A stretch of DNA of 43,750 bases from an uncultured Bacillota bacterium (GCA_947649625.1 CANSSJ010000011.1:1-43750), one strand, 5' to 3'; shown: positions 16,557 to 23,968, numbered from the stretch's first letter. The notes: a model not told the origin generated them from the sequence alone. Made by a program: numbers and translations.

Positions 16557-17345
16557 CACGCCCACTCCTGCGGTGATGGCCAGAAAGAGGAACAGGGCCA
16601 CGTAGTCGGCGGCCTTGTATTTCAGCTGACGCAGACGGGTGCGGCCCTCGCCGCCGTGGTAGCAGCGGCACTCCATAGCGGTGGCCAGCTCGTCGGCCCG
16701 GCGGAAGGCGGAGATGAACAGGGGCACCAGCAGGGGCAGCAGGGCCTTGGCCCGCTGGATCAGGTTGCCGCTCTCGAAGTCGGCCCCCCGGGCCCGCTGG
16801 GCGGACATGATTTTATCGGTCTCCTCAATCAGCGTGGGGATGAACCGCAGGGCGATGGACATCATCATAGCCAGCTCGTGGACAGGCACCCGCACCATTT
16901 TCAGCGGCCCCAGCAGGGACTCCAGCCCGTCGGTGAGCAGGATGGGGGAGGTGGTGTAGGTGAGCAGGAAGGTGCCGGAAATAAGCATCATAATGCGCAC
17001 AACCATGAAGAAGGCCCGCCAGACGCCCTCCAGGGTGATGGTGAAGACCCAGAACTGGGCCAGCACGGTGTCCCCCGGGGTGTAGAACAGGTTGAGGACG
17101 GCGGTAAAGACCACAATGAACAACACCGGTTTCAGCCCCCGGAAAACCGACTTCACCGGGACCTTGGACAGATAGATGGACCCGGCCAGTACCGCCAGCA
17201 TAACGGCGTAAGTGACAAACCAGGCGGCCAGAAACAGGGCCACGATATAGAGGACCACGCAGATCAGCTTGGTCCGGGGATCCAGGCGGTGGACCGGGGA
17301 GTTTCCCGGGAAGTACTGGCCCAGGGTGATATCCTTCAGTGCCAC
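16536..17345 (-). CDS. ecfT: Energy-coupling factor transporter transmembrane protein EcfT
   Basis: 269 aa. EcfT couples the EcfA1/EcfA2 ATPases to exchangeable S components for vitamin uptake. Membrane segments are seen at about 28-60, 65-80, 85-105 and 115-135 and at the C terminus (ADYVALFLFLAITAGVGVLGHF). The two coupling-helix Arg motifs appear as SAQRARGADFE and MECRCYHGGEGRT; the second has Cys in the place of the usual Ala (ECR instead of EAR). The GTG start directly abuts the TGA of ecfA2, with GGGAGGTGGG upstream. It is the last gene of the methyltransferase / MreB-like / ecfA1 / ecfA2 / ecfT run. No S component is in the window. Confidence 0.95.
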   Translation of the reverse strand: MALKDITLGQYFPGNSPVHRLDPRTKLICVVLYIVALFLAAWFVTYAVMLAVLAGSIYLSKVPVKSVFRGLKPVLFIVVFTAVLNLFYTPGDTVLAQFWVFTITLEGVWRAFFMVVRIMMLISGTFLLTYTTSPILLTDGLESLLGPLKMVRVPVHELAMMMSIALRFIPTLIEETDKIMSAQRARGADFESGNLIQRAKALLPLLVPLFISAFRRADELATAMECRCYHGGEGRTRLRQLKYKAADYVALFLFLAITAGVGVLGHFGL

Positions 17346-18209
17346 TCAGCCCACCTCCCTTCCGAGCTTGGCCAAAATCGCTTCTTTGGCCTGGTCCAGG
17401 GTATACACCGAGGGGTCGATGTCCACACCCATAGCTTTCAGGCGATGGAACACCCGGGTCAGCTGAGGCACGCCCAGCCCCATCTTCTCCAGCTCGTCCC
17501 CGTGCTGGAAGACCTCCCGGGGTGTCCCCTGGAAGGGGATTTTTCCGTCGTTGACGGCCACCAGCCGGTCCACCGACCGGGCCACCTCCTCCATGGAGTG
17601 GGACACCAGGATGATGGTGGCGTTGTGGGCCTGGTGGTACTCCCGGATGTTGCCCAGGATGGACTCCACCCCCTCCGGGTCCAGGCCGGCGGTGGGCTCG
17701 TCCAGAATGAGCACCTTGGGCTCCATGGCAATCACCCCCGCGATGGCCACCCGGCGCTTCTGGCCGCCGGAGAGCTCGAAGGGGGATTTTTCCAGCTGGT
17801 CGTCCCGCAGGCCGACAAAGTAGGCCGCCGACCGCACCCGGCGGTCGATCTCCTTCTCGTCCAGACCCATGTTTTTAGGTCCGAAAGAGATATCCTTGTA
17901 CACCGTCTCCTCAAAGAGCTGGTACTCCGGGTACTGGAACACCAGCCCCACCTGAAACCGAGTTTTTTTGGTGATCTTGGGGTCGGACCAGATATCCACG
18001 TCCTGGAAGAGCACCGTCCCCGCCGTGGGCTTGAGCAGGGCGTTCAGGTGCTGGATCAGGGTGGACTTGCCGCTGCCCGTGTGGCCGATGATGCCCAGAT
18101 ACTCCCCGGGGTAGGCGCAGAAGTCCACGCCGTCCAGGGCCGTGTGCTCAAAGGGCGTCCCGGCGGAATAGGTGTGGGTCAAATTTTTCGTCTCAATGAT
18201 GGGGTCCAT
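17346..18209 (-). CDS. ecfA2: Energy-coupling factor transporter ATPase EcfA2
   Basis: 287 aa. ABC-type ATPase of the ECF vitamin transporters. Walker A is GHTGSGKSTLIQHLNAL, the signature motif is [17 protein letters not shown], Walker B is VLILDEPTAGLDPEG and the switch His is in ILVSHSMEEVA. The Q-loop region reads VGLVFQYPEYQLFEETV, typical for EcfA. Second of the two ATPase genes, 12 bases after ecfA1. It ends exactly where ecfT begins. Confidence 0.95.
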   Translation of the reverse strand: MDPIIETKNLTHTYSAGTPFEHTALDGVDFCAYPGEYLGIIGHTGSGKSTLIQHLNALLKPTAGTVLFQDVDIWSDPKITKKTRFQVGLVFQYPEYQLFEETVYKDISFGPKNMGLDEKEIDRRVRSAAYFVGLRDDQLEKSPFELSGGQKRRVAIAGVIAMEPKVLILDEPTAGLDPEGVESILGNIREYHQAHNATIILVSHSMEEVARSVDRLVAVNDGKIPFQGTPREVFQHGDELEKMGLGVPQLTRVFHRLKAMGVDIDPSVYTLDQAKEAILAKLGREVG

Positions 18210-18221
18210 AGAGATACATCC

Positions 18222-19067
18222 TTATTGAAGCAATTTAAACAGCGCCTGGGCGCATTCCTCGTCGGAGAGGGCGTCCAGGGGGACGTCAAGGCCCTCCTGA
18301 CGCAGCTCCCAGAGCAGGGCCGTCGTCTGGGGGACGGTGAGGCCCACCTTGCGCAATTCCTCCACCTGGGAGAAGACGGCCTTGGGCGCGCCGTCGGCGA
18401 CGACCCTGCCCTTCGCCATGACCACCAGCCGGTCGGCCTGGGCGGCCTCGTCCATGTGGTGGGTGATAAGGACCACCGTCACCCCCCGGGTCCGGTTCAG
18501 CTCCTTGATGGTGCGCAGCACGTCCTTGCGGCCGATGGGGTCCAGCATGGCGGTGGGCTCGTCCAGCACGATGCACCGGGGCTGCATGGCGATTACCCCG
18601 GCGATGGCCACCCGCTGCTTCTGCCCGCCGGACAGAAGATGGGGGGCATGCTCCCGGTGGTCATACATGTTCACCGCCTTCAGGGCGTCGTCCACCCGCT
18701 GGCGTATTTCCGCCGGGGGGACCCCCAGGTTCTCCGGGGCAAAGGCCACGTCCTCCTCCACCACATTGGCCACAATCTGGTTGTCCGGGTTCTGGAACAC
18801 CATGCCCACCGCCCGGCGGATGTCCAGCAGCCGGCTGTCGTCGGCGGTGTCGATGCCGTCCACATAGACCGTTCCCCCGGAGGGCAGGAGGATGGCGTTC
18901 ATGTGCTTGGCCAGGGTGGATTTGCCGCTGCCGTTATGGCCCAGCACGGCCACAAAGCTGCCCTCCTCGATTTCCAGACTCACCCCGTCCAGCACCACGG
19001 GGGTGGTCCCCTCCTCGGGGGAGGGGTAGGAGAAGTGTAGATCTTCGGTTTTGATGATGGTTTCCAT
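18222..19067 (-). CDS. ecfA1: Energy-coupling factor transporter ATPase EcfA1
   Basis: 281 aa. Partner ATPase of EcfA2. Walker A is [17 protein letters not shown], the Q-loop region [23 protein letters not shown] is characteristic of EcfA1, the signature is [17 protein letters not shown], Walker B is [15 protein letters not shown] and the switch His is in [10 protein letters not shown]. First of the ecfA1-ecfA2-ecfT trio. The truncated MreB-like gene lies nine bases upstream on the same strand. Confidence 0.95.
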   Translation of the reverse strand: METIIKTEDLHFSYPSPEEGTTPVVLDGVSLEIEEGSFVAVLGHNGSGKSTLAKHMNAILLPSGGTVYVDGIDTADDSRLLDIRRAVGMVFQNPDNQIVANVVEEDVAFAPENLGVPPAEIRQRVDDALKAVNMYDHREHAPHLLSGGQKQRVAIAGVIAMQPRCIVLDEPTAMLDPIGRKDVLRTIKELNRTRGVTVVLITHHMDEAAQADRLVVMAKGRVVADGAPKAVFSQVEELRKVGLTVPQTTALLWELRQEGLDVPLDALSDEECAQALFKLLQ

Positions 19068-19076
19068 GGTTTCCCC

Positions 19077-19583
19077 CTAATCCTGCGGGTCGATGTGTAT
19101 GATGATGGCGCTGTTCAAATCTTTACGGTTCCGGGCGCAGTCCAGCATGGTAGGGAGGGAATCTGTATACAGAAAGACCTTCCGCGCGCCGCACTGGATG
19201 GCGGCCTCTCCCAGGGCCTGTTCTTCCACCTGAGTGGTGCGCTCCTGGATATGGATGCACATAGCGGGTTTGGGGACTGGGAGCTTTAGGCCGGTCTGCT
19301 TCAAAAGCAGTTGAATCAGCTGCTGGGCCATATGATATTGGGCGATCTGTCCGTTTTGAAAAGGGGAGAACACCGCCATATCCAGGGCATTTTTGTATTC
19401 CAGCGCCGCCCGGCCCACGGCGGCCAGCTTGTCCGGCTGGGCGCGGCTCACCGCGACGAGGGAGGGCTCCCGCACCTGTATGCCCGTTTTCAAGTTGTGT
19501 ATCGTGATATTGGAGGGCAGGAAATCCAGATACCAGTCCTCAAAGCTGGTATTCCGGCCCACATCAAAAAACTGCTTCAGCAC
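19077..19583 (-). CDS. Truncated MreB-like protein (domain I only)
   Basis: 168 aa. It aligns by eye with the first half of MreB: VREPSLVAVSRAQPDKLAAVGRAAL corresponds to VLREPSVVAMDKNTGKLLKVGTEAQ, and QVEEQALGEAAIQCGARKVFLYTDSLPTM to EVEERAVVDAGIQAGARRAYLIEEPVAAA in the intact MreB at 22921. The phosphate-1 loop DLGTAS is replaced by DFLPSN, the phosphate-2 motif DIGGGTAD is missing, and the protein stops where domain II would begin, so ATP binding and filament formation are not expected. Yet the frame is clean, the GTG start has GAGGTGATC upstream, and it sits tightly in an operon (six bases after the methyltransferase, nine before ecfA1). It may be a functional regulator or a decaying copy. 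Confidence 0.72.
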   Translation of the reverse strand: MLKQFFDVGRNTSFEDWYLDFLPSNITIHNLKTGIQVREPSLVAVSRAQPDKLAAVGRAALEYKNALDMAVFSPFQNGQIAQYHMAQQLIQLLLKQTGLKLPVPKPAMCIHIQERTTQVEEQALGEAAIQCGARKVFLYTDSLPTMLDCARNRKDLNSAIIIHIDPQD

Positions 19584-19589
19584 AAAAGA

Positions 19590-20456
19590 TCACCTCTTAC
19601 AGGTCCACCGCCCGGTAGCTCCGCAGGGGAGGGCCAGGCCGGTCTGGGTGACGGGCAGGCCCAGCTCGTCGGAGACGGTGCGGCCGCCGAATTTTTTGGA
19701 GACGATGGTCTCCAGAATGTAGGTGACGACACTGGGGGCCAGTCCGGTGGTGTAGGAGTTGAGAATGATGAACAGGGGATCGTCGGACAGCACGCCGGAC
19801 ACCAGCTCCACGAAGGGGTAGAGGTTTTCCTCCAGCTTCCACACTTCGCCGGTAGGACCCCGGCCGTAGGAGGGCGGGTCCATGATAATGGCGTCGTACT
19901 TCCGGCCCCGGCGGATCTCCCGCTCCACGAATTTGGCGCAGTCGTCCACGATCCAGCGGACGGGGGCGTCCTCCAGCCCGGAGCTTTTGGCGTTCTCCCG
20001 GGCCCACTGGACCATCCCCCTGGCGGCGTCCACATGGCACACCGAGGCCCCGGCGGCGGCGCAGGCCACGGTAGCCCCGCCGGTGTAGGCGAAGAGGTTC
20101 AGTACGCTCACCGGCCGGCCGGCGCTTCTGATCTGCTCCTGAGCGAAGTCCCAGTTGGCCGCCTGCTCGGGGAAGAGGCCGGTGTGCTTGAAGTTCATGG
20201 GCTTGATATTGAAGGTCAGCTCCCCGTAGGACACCGTCCACCGCTCGGGCATGGACTTGTTGACCCACTGGCCGCCTCCGGTGGAGGAGCGGGAATACCG
20301 TCCCGCGTTGCGCTTCCAGCCCGGGTGGGAGCGGGGGGTGTTCCAGATGGCCTGGGGGTCGGGCCGGACCAGCAGTTGGTCCCCCCAGCGCTCCAGCTTC
20401 TCCCCGCGGCCGCAGTCGATAAGCTCATAGTCGGTCCACCTGTCGGACAGCCACAT
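19590..20456 (-). CDS. Class I SAM-dependent methyltransferase, RlmI/RlmK-like
   Basis: 288 aa. The motif I region is VLNLFAYTGGATVACAAAGASVCHVDAARGMVQWARENAKSSGL and motif IV is YDAIIMDPPSYGRGPTGEVWKLEENL, the arrangement of COG1092 rRNA cytosine/guanine methyltransferases (RlmI/RlmK). The N-terminal PUA domain of RlmI is replaced by a shorter beta-rich segment (LIDCGRGEKLERWGDQLLVRPDPQAIW). Target RNA is unknown. ATG start with GGGGGTA upstream, and a near-consensus promoter at 20493. It heads the minus-strand run leading into the MreB-like gene and the ECF genes. Confidence 0.85.
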   Translation of the reverse strand: MWLSDRWTDYELIDCGRGEKLERWGDQLLVRPDPQAIWNTPRSHPGWKRNAGRYSRSSTGGGQWVNKSMPERWTVSYGELTFNIKPMNFKHTGLFPEQAANWDFAQEQIRSAGRPVSVLNLFAYTGGATVACAAAGASVCHVDAARGMVQWARENAKSSGLEDAPVRWIVDDCAKFVEREIRRGRKYDAIIMDPPSYGRGPTGEVWKLEENLYPFVELVSGVLSDDPLFIILNSYTTGLAPSVVTYILETIVSKKFGGRTVSDELGLPVTQTGLALPCGATGRWTCKR

Positions 20457-20492
20457 AACCGAAATACCCCCAATATGTTCTAAAACTAAAAC

Positions 20493-20521
20493 AGTATATC
20501 ATTTCAGGGGCGCTCCGTCAA
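20493..20521 (-). promoter_or_regulatory. Sigma-A promoter for the methyltransferase-ECF run
   Basis: On the minus strand: TTGACG, 17-base spacer, TATACT, 37 bases before the methyltransferase ATG. Confidence 0.75.
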
Positions 20522-20559
20522 CAAATACCAGGGATTTTGCGGGAATGACAGAGAAGTGA

Positions 20560-20588
20560 TTGTATTTTGCGGCCGGCTGTGATAAAAT
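20560..20588 (+). promoter_or_regulatory. Sigma-A-type promoter for the DivIVA-like gene
   Basis: TTGTAT at 20560-20565, 17-base spacer, TAAAAT at 20583-20588. Divergent from the methyltransferase promoter. Confidence 0.55.
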
Positions 20589-20643
20589 ACCTCAAAGAGC
20601 GACAGAATACCCGGCCAAACCGGCCGGTTGAGAGGTGCGAAAG

Positions 20644-21378
20644 ATGGATCATCCCTTCCGTTCCGCCGCGGTAGGCGGCTTCAACAAGCAGGATGTGCTC
20701 ACCTTTCTGGAGGAGCAGTCCAAACAGGCGGCCCAGGCCCAGCAGCAGCTCCAGGAGCAGCTGGAGGGGGCCAACCACCAGATCGAGACCCTCCGGCAGG
20801 AGGGAGAGGAGCTGAACCGCCGGCTGGAGGAAGCCCGGCGGGAGCTGGAGACCGCCCGCCAGGGCCGGGACAGCCTGAGTGTCAGGCTGGAGGAGGCTGG
20901 CCGGGAGCTGGCCGCCAGCCGGGAGGAGACGGAGCGGGTCCGGCGGGAGCTGGAGGAGGCCGTCCGGGACCGGGACGCGGTCCGCGCCGAGCGGGACAGG
21001 CTCCAGGCCAAGCTGAATGAGGTGCTGCCCGACGCCCAGGCCTATGTGCAGATCAAGGAGCGCACCGCCGGGGTGGAGCTGGACGCCCACCGCCGGGCTC
21101 AGACCATCCAGGAGAAGGCGGAGCGGGACGCTGAGCGGGTGCGCCGCCAGCTGGAGCAATGGCTGGAGCGGATGGAGAAGGAGTACAGTACCATGCGGGG
21201 CGAGGTGGAGATCACTGTGTCCCACGCGGCCAGTGAGCTGGACCGGGTGCGGGCCGGCCTGAACCGGATCACCCAGCTGGTGGACGCCCAGGAGGGGGCG
21301 CTGGAGGGGCTGGCCAGGACCTACAGCGAGACCGCCGGCCCCAAGATCGAGGCCCCTATGCCCATCCCGGAGGAATAA
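20644..21378 (+). CDS. DivIVA-like coiled-coil protein
   Basis: 244 aa. The first 30 residues (FRSAAVGGFNKQDVLTFLEEQSKQ) match the DivIVA/GpsB membrane-binding N terminus, in which a short exposed segment precedes a coiled coil. Residues about 20-125 are an almost unbroken coiled coil rich in Glu, Arg, Leu and Gln. A conserved patch (LDAHRRAQTIQEKAERDAERVRRQLEQWLERMEKEYS) follows, typical of DivIVA-like proteins of Clostridia. Expected to act at the membrane in cell-division or polar organisation. The ATG at 20644 is chosen because AGAGGTG precedes it by six bases. mreB lies 1.5 kb downstream. The coding strand is very repetitive in CTGGAG codons. Confidence 0.82.
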   Translation: MDHPFRSAAVGGFNKQDVLTFLEEQSKQAAQAQQQLQEQLEGANHQIETLRQEGEELNRRLEEARRELETARQGRDSLSVRLEEAGRELAASREETERVRRELEEAVRDRDAVRAERDRLQAKLNEVLPDAQAYVQIKERTAGVELDAHRRAQTIQEKAERDAERVRRQLEQWLERMEKEYSTMRGEVEITVSHAASELDRVRAGLNRITQLVDAQEGALEGLARTYSETAGPKIEAPMPIPEE

Positions 21379-21407
21379 TTGACAAAACAGCGCCTGCCCT
21401 CTATATT
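21379..21407 (+). promoter_or_regulatory. Near-consensus promoter for the 33-aa peptide mRNA
   Basis: TTGACA (21379-21384, 6 of 6), 17-base spacer, TATATT (21402-21407, 5 of 6). The -10 is the loop of the 16-bp palindrome at 21386-21423. The predicted start is near 21414. Confidence 0.62.
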
Positions 21408-21423
21408 GAGGGCAGGCGCTGTT
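21386..21423. terminator. 16-bp perfect hairpin, bidirectional terminator
   Basis: Arms 21386-21401 and 21408-21423 pair perfectly with a 6-base loop. It follows the DivIVA-like stop by eight bases. On the minus strand it is followed by TTTTGTCAATTATT, so it could also end an antisense RNA coming from 21640. It overlaps a plus-strand promoter. Confidence 0.75.
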
Positions 21424-21430
21424 ACAAATG

Positions 21431-21620
21431 GCGGTTAGCCACTCCCTTGTGGAAAGGGGGTGATGCGGTTGGATGACGGGCGCTGGACGAAAGTCCTGCG
21501 TTTCGTGGTGTGTGCGATCATTACAGCTCTGCTGTTGATACTTACTGCCCCAAACGCGTGTTAGTCGCCCGGATGGCCCCGGACGGCTAACAATTTCTGC
21601 TAGCTGAAAGGGCTAACCGC
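21431..21620. repeat. 10-bp inverted repeat flanking the 33-aa peptide ORF
   Basis: GCGGTTAGCC at 21431-21440 and GGCTAACCGC at 21611-21620 are perfect reverse complements bracketing the small ORF. A third related copy (GGCTAAC, near 21585-21591) could pair with the same 5' arm, giving alternative RNA folds. Confidence 0.8.
21463..21564 (+). CDS. 33-aa hydrophobic peptide, candidate type I toxin
   Basis: 33 aa. Charged start (MRLDDGRWTK), then one membrane-length hydrophobic helix (VLRFVVCAIITALLLIL), then TAPNAC. The ribosome binding site (AAGGGGG at 21454-21460) is paired in an 8-bp stem with ACTCCCTT (21441-21448), leaving the start codon just beyond the hairpin. Sense promoter at 21379, antisense consensus promoter at 21647, flanking inverted repeat. 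These are the usual traits of type I toxins, whose membrane peptide is silenced by an antisense RNA. No homologue is claimed; the family is inferred from size and layout only. Confidence 0.55.
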   Translation: MRLDDGRWTKVLRFVVCAIITALLLILTAPNAC

Positions 21621-21646
21621 TGTGCAGCAGCGCTTTCTATATATTT

Positions 21647-21674
21647 ATTATATCACGATGATGCAGTTTGTCAA
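21647..21674 (-). promoter_or_regulatory. Perfect-consensus antisense promoter
   Basis: On the minus strand: TTGACA (6 of 6), 16-base spacer, TATAAT (6 of 6), with TG one base upstream of the -10. The predicted start is near 21640, reading leftward across the 33-aa ORF towards the hairpin at 21386-21423, giving an RNA of about 250 bases. No minus-strand gene lies in that interval. Confidence 0.75.
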
Positions 21675-21689
21675 GGCGGGTGAAAAAAT

Positions 21690-21842
21690 TTGAAAGATAC
21701 AAAATTTTTAAGTGTTCGGATGGATCGGGAACTGTACGATAAGTTTCGGGACATTGCGGAATATGAGGGCCGCTCCATGAATAGTCAGATTTTGTTGTTG
21801 ATTCGGAAGTGCGTTCGGGATTATGAGGGTAAGATAAAATAA
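21690..21842 (+). CDS. Arc-like ribbon-helix-helix protein, 50 aa
   Basis: 50 aa. Ribbon-helix-helix DNA-binding fold: FLSVRMDRELYDKFRDIAEYEGRSMNSQILLLIRKCVRDYE, where the first strand (FLSVRM) would contact DNA and the two helices dimerise. TTG start with GGCGGGTG upstream. It is paralogous to the next gene (shared IAEYEGR-S/T-x-N-x-Q pattern). The antisense promoter of the toxin locus overlaps its 5' flank. AT-richer than the neighbouring housekeeping genes. Probably a small repressor; its target is unknown. Confidence 0.75.
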   Translation: MKDTKFLSVRMDRELYDKFRDIAEYEGRSMNSQILLLIRKCVRDYEGKIK

Positions 21843-21876
21843 AGTGCTGATAATTGCGAGTAAAAGATAGCAAACG

Positions 21877-21888
21877 AAACAATTGTTT
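21877..21888. promoter_or_regulatory. 12-bp palindrome, possible RHH operator
   Basis: AAACAATTGTTT is a perfect palindrome between the two RHH genes, near a weak TATTAT at 21901. Possible operator; no direct proof. Confidence 0.4.
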
Positions 21889-21952
21889 AGTAAAACCGTA
21901 TATTATGTGAACATTAAGCATAACTTGTATGCGAAATGGAGCGTAATATACC

Positions 21953-22132
21953 GTGAAAAAAGATGTCGTAGGGATTGGTTTGCGTGTCAGACCCGAGATC
22001 CACCGTAAGCTGAAATACATTGCGGAATACGAAGGCCGTACCATCAATGGACAAGCGTTATATCTGATGCAGCAGTGCATCCGGGAATTTGAGAAGGAGC
22101 ACGGCCCCATTTCGGAGGACGAACTGAAATGA
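21953..22132 (+). CDS. Arc-like ribbon-helix-helix protein, 59 aa
   Basis: 59 aa. A second ribbon-helix-helix protein: VVGIGLRVRPEIHRKLKYIAEYEGRTINGQALYLMQQCIREFEKEHG, followed by a short acidic tail (PISEDELK). GTG start with ATGGAG upstream. Its stop codon overlaps the comF ATG (ATGA), so the two are translationally coupled. It resembles the preceding 50-aa protein and probably arose from a duplication. Likely a DNA-binding regulator; an effect on the coupled comF gene is plausible but not shown. Confidence 0.8.
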   Translation: MKKDVVGIGLRVRPEIHRKLKYIAEYEGRTINGQALYLMQQCIREFEKEHGPISEDELK

Positions 22133-22833
22133 GCCTCTGGGAAAAGGTCCTGGATCTGCTCTTCCCGCCCAAATGTCCCTACTGCCAGAAAATTCTGGAC
22201 GATCCCCGGGCGCCTGTGTGCCCAAAGTGCCAGCCCAGGCTGCCCTGGCTGGAGGGAAAAGCGGGGGAGCGGAAGATCGACTTTGCCGACGGATGTTTCT
22301 CCCCCCTGGCCTACCGGGATCCGGTGCCCGGGGCGGTCCACCGGTACAAGTTCAGCCGGGTGCGGGCCCTGGGGAAGCCCTTCGCCGCTGTGATGGCCCA
22401 GTGTCTGGCAGACCGGCTGCCCGAGGGGGCGGACCTCATTACCTGGGCTCCGTTGTCCAGAGAGCGGCTGCGGGAGCGGGGCTTCGACCAGGCGGAGCTG
22501 CTGGCCCGTGAGGTGGGGCGGCTGCTGTCCATTCCGGCGATGCCCGCCCTGGAAAAGACGAGGAATACCGGCCCCCAGTCGGAGCTGGAGGAGGAGAGCG
22601 CCCGCCGGGCCAACGCCCGGGGGGCCTATGCCCTGTTGCCCGGAGCCGTCCTGACGGGGAAGCGGGTGGTGCTGGTGGACGACGTGGTCACCTCGGGCTC
22701 CACCCTCAGCGAGTGCGCCGCGCTGCTGCGCCAGGGCGGCGCGGAACGGGTGTTCTGTCTTACCCTGGCCCGGGCCAGGGGAGACAGGGAAACCCCAGAA
22801 AAAAAGACGAAAATTGTAGGAAAAAACGGTTGA
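22129..22833 (+). CDS. comF: ComF family phosphoribosyltransferase-like protein
   Basis: 234 aa. ComF-family proteins are involved in DNA uptake during competence in some Firmicutes and have a PRTase fold. An N-terminal zinc-binding CPYCQKIL...CPKCQ is seen at about residues 16-37. The PRPP-binding motif VVLVDDVVTSGSTL is intact (about residues 180-193), and APLSRERLRERGFDQAELLAREV matches the family. It overlaps the upstream RHH gene by four bases. mreB follows after a strong promoter, so comF is probably the last gene of its transcript. No comEA/comEC genes are in the window. Confidence 0.9.
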   Translation: MSLWEKVLDLLFPPKCPYCQKILDDPRAPVCPKCQPRLPWLEGKAGERKIDFADGCFSPLAYRDPVPGAVHRYKFSRVRALGKPFAAVMAQCLADRLPEGADLITWAPLSRERLRERGFDQAELLAREVGRLLSIPAMPALEKTRNTGPQSELEEESARRANARGAYALLPGAVLTGKRVVLVDDVVTSGSTLSECAALLRQGGAERVFCLTLARARGDRETPEKKTKIVGKNG

Positions 22834-22858
22834 AAAGCGGCTGACATCAGGTTATAAT
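22830..22858 (+). promoter_or_regulatory. Strong sigma-A promoter for mreB
   Basis: TTGAAA at 22830-22835, 17-base spacer, TATAAT at 22853-22858. The -35 overlaps the comF stop codon. Confidence 0.8.
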
Positions 22859-22920
22859 ACACATTGGAATTTAAGGTCCGTCCCGTTGACGGATGAAAAA
22901 TAAACAAATCATAGAATAGG

Positions 22921-23964
22921 ATGGAACAGAGTATGGGTTTCTTCAGTAAAGATATCGGCATCGACCTGGGCACCGCTTCAGTTTTGGTATATATCCGCAA
23001 CAAGGGTGTGGTCCTCCGTGAGCCCTCGGTGGTGGCCATGGACAAGAACACCGGCAAGCTGCTGAAAGTGGGCACCGAGGCCCAGGCCATGCTGGGCCGC
23101 ACTCCTGGCAACATCGTGGCCATGCGCCCCCTGCGGGAGGGCGTCATCTCCGACTACGACATGACCGAGCGGATGCTCAAGGAGTTTATGAAGAAGGTCA
23201 CCTCCTTCTCCCTGTTCAAGCCCCGTCTGCTCATCTGCGTCCCCTCGGGCATCACCGAGGTGGAGGAGCGCGCCGTGGTGGACGCCGGTATCCAGGCGGG
23301 GGCCCGCCGGGCCTACCTGATCGAGGAGCCGGTGGCCGCCGCCATCGGCGCGGGCATCGACATCACCAAGCCCGACGGCCACATGGTGGTGGACATCGGC
23401 GGCGGCACCGCCGACATCGCCGTTATCTCCCTGGGCGGGGTGGTGGAGTCGGCCTCCATCAAGGTGGCCGGCGACAAGTTCGACGAGGCTGTGGTGAAGT
23501 ATATCCGCCGCAAGCACAACGTCCTCATCGGCGACCGCACCGCCGAGGAGCTGAAGATCAGCATCGGCTGCGTCTTCCCCCGGCCGGAGGAGGTCTCCAT
23601 GGAGATCAAGGGCCGGTGCCTGATGACCGGCCTACCCCGGGTGTTCAACGTCACCTCCAGCGAGATGATCGAGGCCTTTGAGGAGACCTCCAACTCCATC
23701 CTGGAGGCCATCCACGGCGTGCTGGAGCGCACCCCCCCCGAGCTGGTGGCCGATATCTCCACCAACGGCATTGTCATGACGGGCGGCGGTTCCCTGCTGT
23801 GGGGCTTCGATAAGCTGGTCCAGTCCCACACCGGCATCGAGACCCACGTGGCCGACGACGCCATCTCCTGCGTGGCCTACGGCACCGGCAAGAGCCTGGA
23901 CAGCCTGGACCAGATGCAGGATGGCACCATGAACCTGTCCAGGAGAAAGCAGATGAATTATTAA
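22921..23964 (+). CDS. mreB: Rod shape-determining protein MreB
   Basis: 347 aa (343 if translation starts at the second ATG, 22933, which has AGGATGG nine bases upstream and matches family N termini better). Bacterial actin that forms membrane-bound filaments guiding cell-wall synthesis. Phosphate-1 GIDLGTASVLVYI, phosphate-2 VVDIGGGTADIAVIS and adenosine motif GIVMTGGGSLLWGFDKLV are all intact. CVPSGITEVEERAVVDAG and YLIEEPVAAAIGAGIDI are typical. It is not followed by mreC/mreD, suggesting an Mbl/MreBH-type or relocated copy. A truncated paralogue lies 3.3 kb away at 19077. Confidence 0.96.
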   Translation: MEQSMGFFSKDIGIDLGTASVLVYIRNKGVVLREPSVVAMDKNTGKLLKVGTEAQAMLGRTPGNIVAMRPLREGVISDYDMTERMLKEFMKKVTSFSLFKPRLLICVPSGITEVEERAVVDAGIQAGARRAYLIEEPVAAAIGAGIDITKPDGHMVVDIGGGTADIAVISLGGVVESASIKVAGDKFDEAVVKYIRRKHNVLIGDRTAEELKISIGCVFPRPEEVSMEIKGRCLMTGLPRVFNVTSSEMIEAFEETSNSILEAIHGVLERTPPELVADISTNGIVMTGGGSLLWGFDKLVQSHTGIETHVADDAISCVAYGTGKSLDSLDQMQDGTMNLSRRKQMNY

Positions 23965-23968
23965 TGTC

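Noticed and set aside
16656-19040. Plus-strand open frame of 794 codons opposite the ECF genes
   Set aside because: Shadow of ecfT, ecfA2 and ecfA1, which have intact motifs; the translation is Gly/His/Gln-rich nonsense.
21386-21423. The hairpin as a plain terminator of the DivIVA-like gene only
   Set aside because: It probably is one, but the same bases hold a TTGACA-N17-TATATT promoter and the minus side has a T-rich tail, so a single role does not explain the sequence.
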